Assembly: GCA_025363385.1 (NCBI GenBank)
Contig: JANYEA010000144.1
Span: 1-64,000 of the forward strand
DNA: 64,000 nucleotides
From: Bacteroidota bacterium
GTDB lineage: Bacteria; Bacteroidota; Bacteroidia; Chitinophagales; Chitinophagaceae
Reading direction: 5' to 3'
Shown piece after piece: positions 63,952-64,000 of this stretch. Numbering within the stretch: the stretch's first letter is position 1; each line of letters starts with the position of its first letter. The notes under the pieces are model-generated. The model was not told the DNA's origin, did not search any database, and saw only the letters and a program-made list of their open reading frames with translations. The translations under genes were made by a program, and so were the position numbers.

Positions 63952-64000
63952 TCATCCGTTTTCACCACAAATTTTAATTGCTTCCAGTAATCATCTAAAA
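63948..64000 (-). CDS. Possible C-terminus of a convergent gene (partial)
   Basis: On the minus strand a frame open to the window edge ends at 63948-63950 (TAA), giving a C-terminus DDYWKQLKFVVKTDD. It overlaps the yqgE stop by 4 bp, as other convergent pairs here do. Too short to identify. Confidence 0.3.
   Translation of the reverse strand, partial: LDDYWKQLKFVVKTDD

Overview
The window looks like a chromosomal segment of a low-GC member of the Bacteroidota, probably near the Chitinophagaceae (family level is inference). The phylum is supported by a full-length SprA (type IX secretion/gliding), an OmpA with thrombospondin type-3 repeats, a dcw cluster without murF or ddl and with a PASTA-tailed FtsI, and AT-rich start regions with little Shine-Dalgarno signal. 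No phage, plasmid, CRISPR, rRNA or tRNA gene was seen.

Layout: 1-9240 holds sprA and ruvA (minus) divergent from fabH. 9.4-14.7 kb holds a trans-sulfuration PLP enzyme, a serine beta-lactamase-like hydrolase, a D-aminoacylase-like lipoprotein and a GNAT acetyltransferase. 14.7-19 kb holds fabD, folE, two 6-pyruvoyl-tetrahydropterin synthase paralogues, and the mqnB-mqnD pair of the futalosine menaquinone route. 19-30.4 kb holds photolyase, OmpA, a Nif3-like protein with a zinc-ribbon coiled-coil protein, a TPR protein, recN, a SemiSWEET, a small acidic protein, lolD, a PduO-type adenosyltransferase, a MacB-type ATPase and gatC. 30.4-33.3 kb holds a small-ORF/terminator unit and a FadN-like beta-oxidation protein. 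33.3-40.3 kb is a four-gene operon (histidine kinase, BcsB-like protein, processive GT2 with a GspE-N-like domain, polytopic membrane protein) that probably makes an extracellular polysaccharide of unknown structure. 40.5-43.2 kb holds an ABC exporter pair and a TIGR01777-type epimerase. 43.3-59.8 kb is the whole dcw division/peptidoglycan operon on the minus strand, mraZ to ftsZ, closed by a terminator. 60-64 kb holds queA, a repeat-rich interval with a decayed DUF559 nuclease, a histidine kinase and yqgE.

The most unusual content is not a gene but a dispersed repeat system. Five arrays of a 7-bp unit (GTGAGRA, read in the sense of the gene before it) begin at or within a few bases of a stop codon: sprA, fabH, mraY, ftsL and queA. 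Four of them run on, in constant orientation, into a palindromic REP-like element. A further REP copy follows a queD-family gene, and an inverted pair of REP copies brackets the DUF559 remnant. A second, A-rich heptamer family occupies the 3' ends of three other genes. Because 7 is not a multiple of 3, such arrays supply stop codons in all frames, and queA and ftsL actually terminate inside one. A second notable signal is a row of five TGNNA pentamers in exact 10-bp phase before mraZ, a likely MraZ operator, next to two perfect inverted DnaA boxes.
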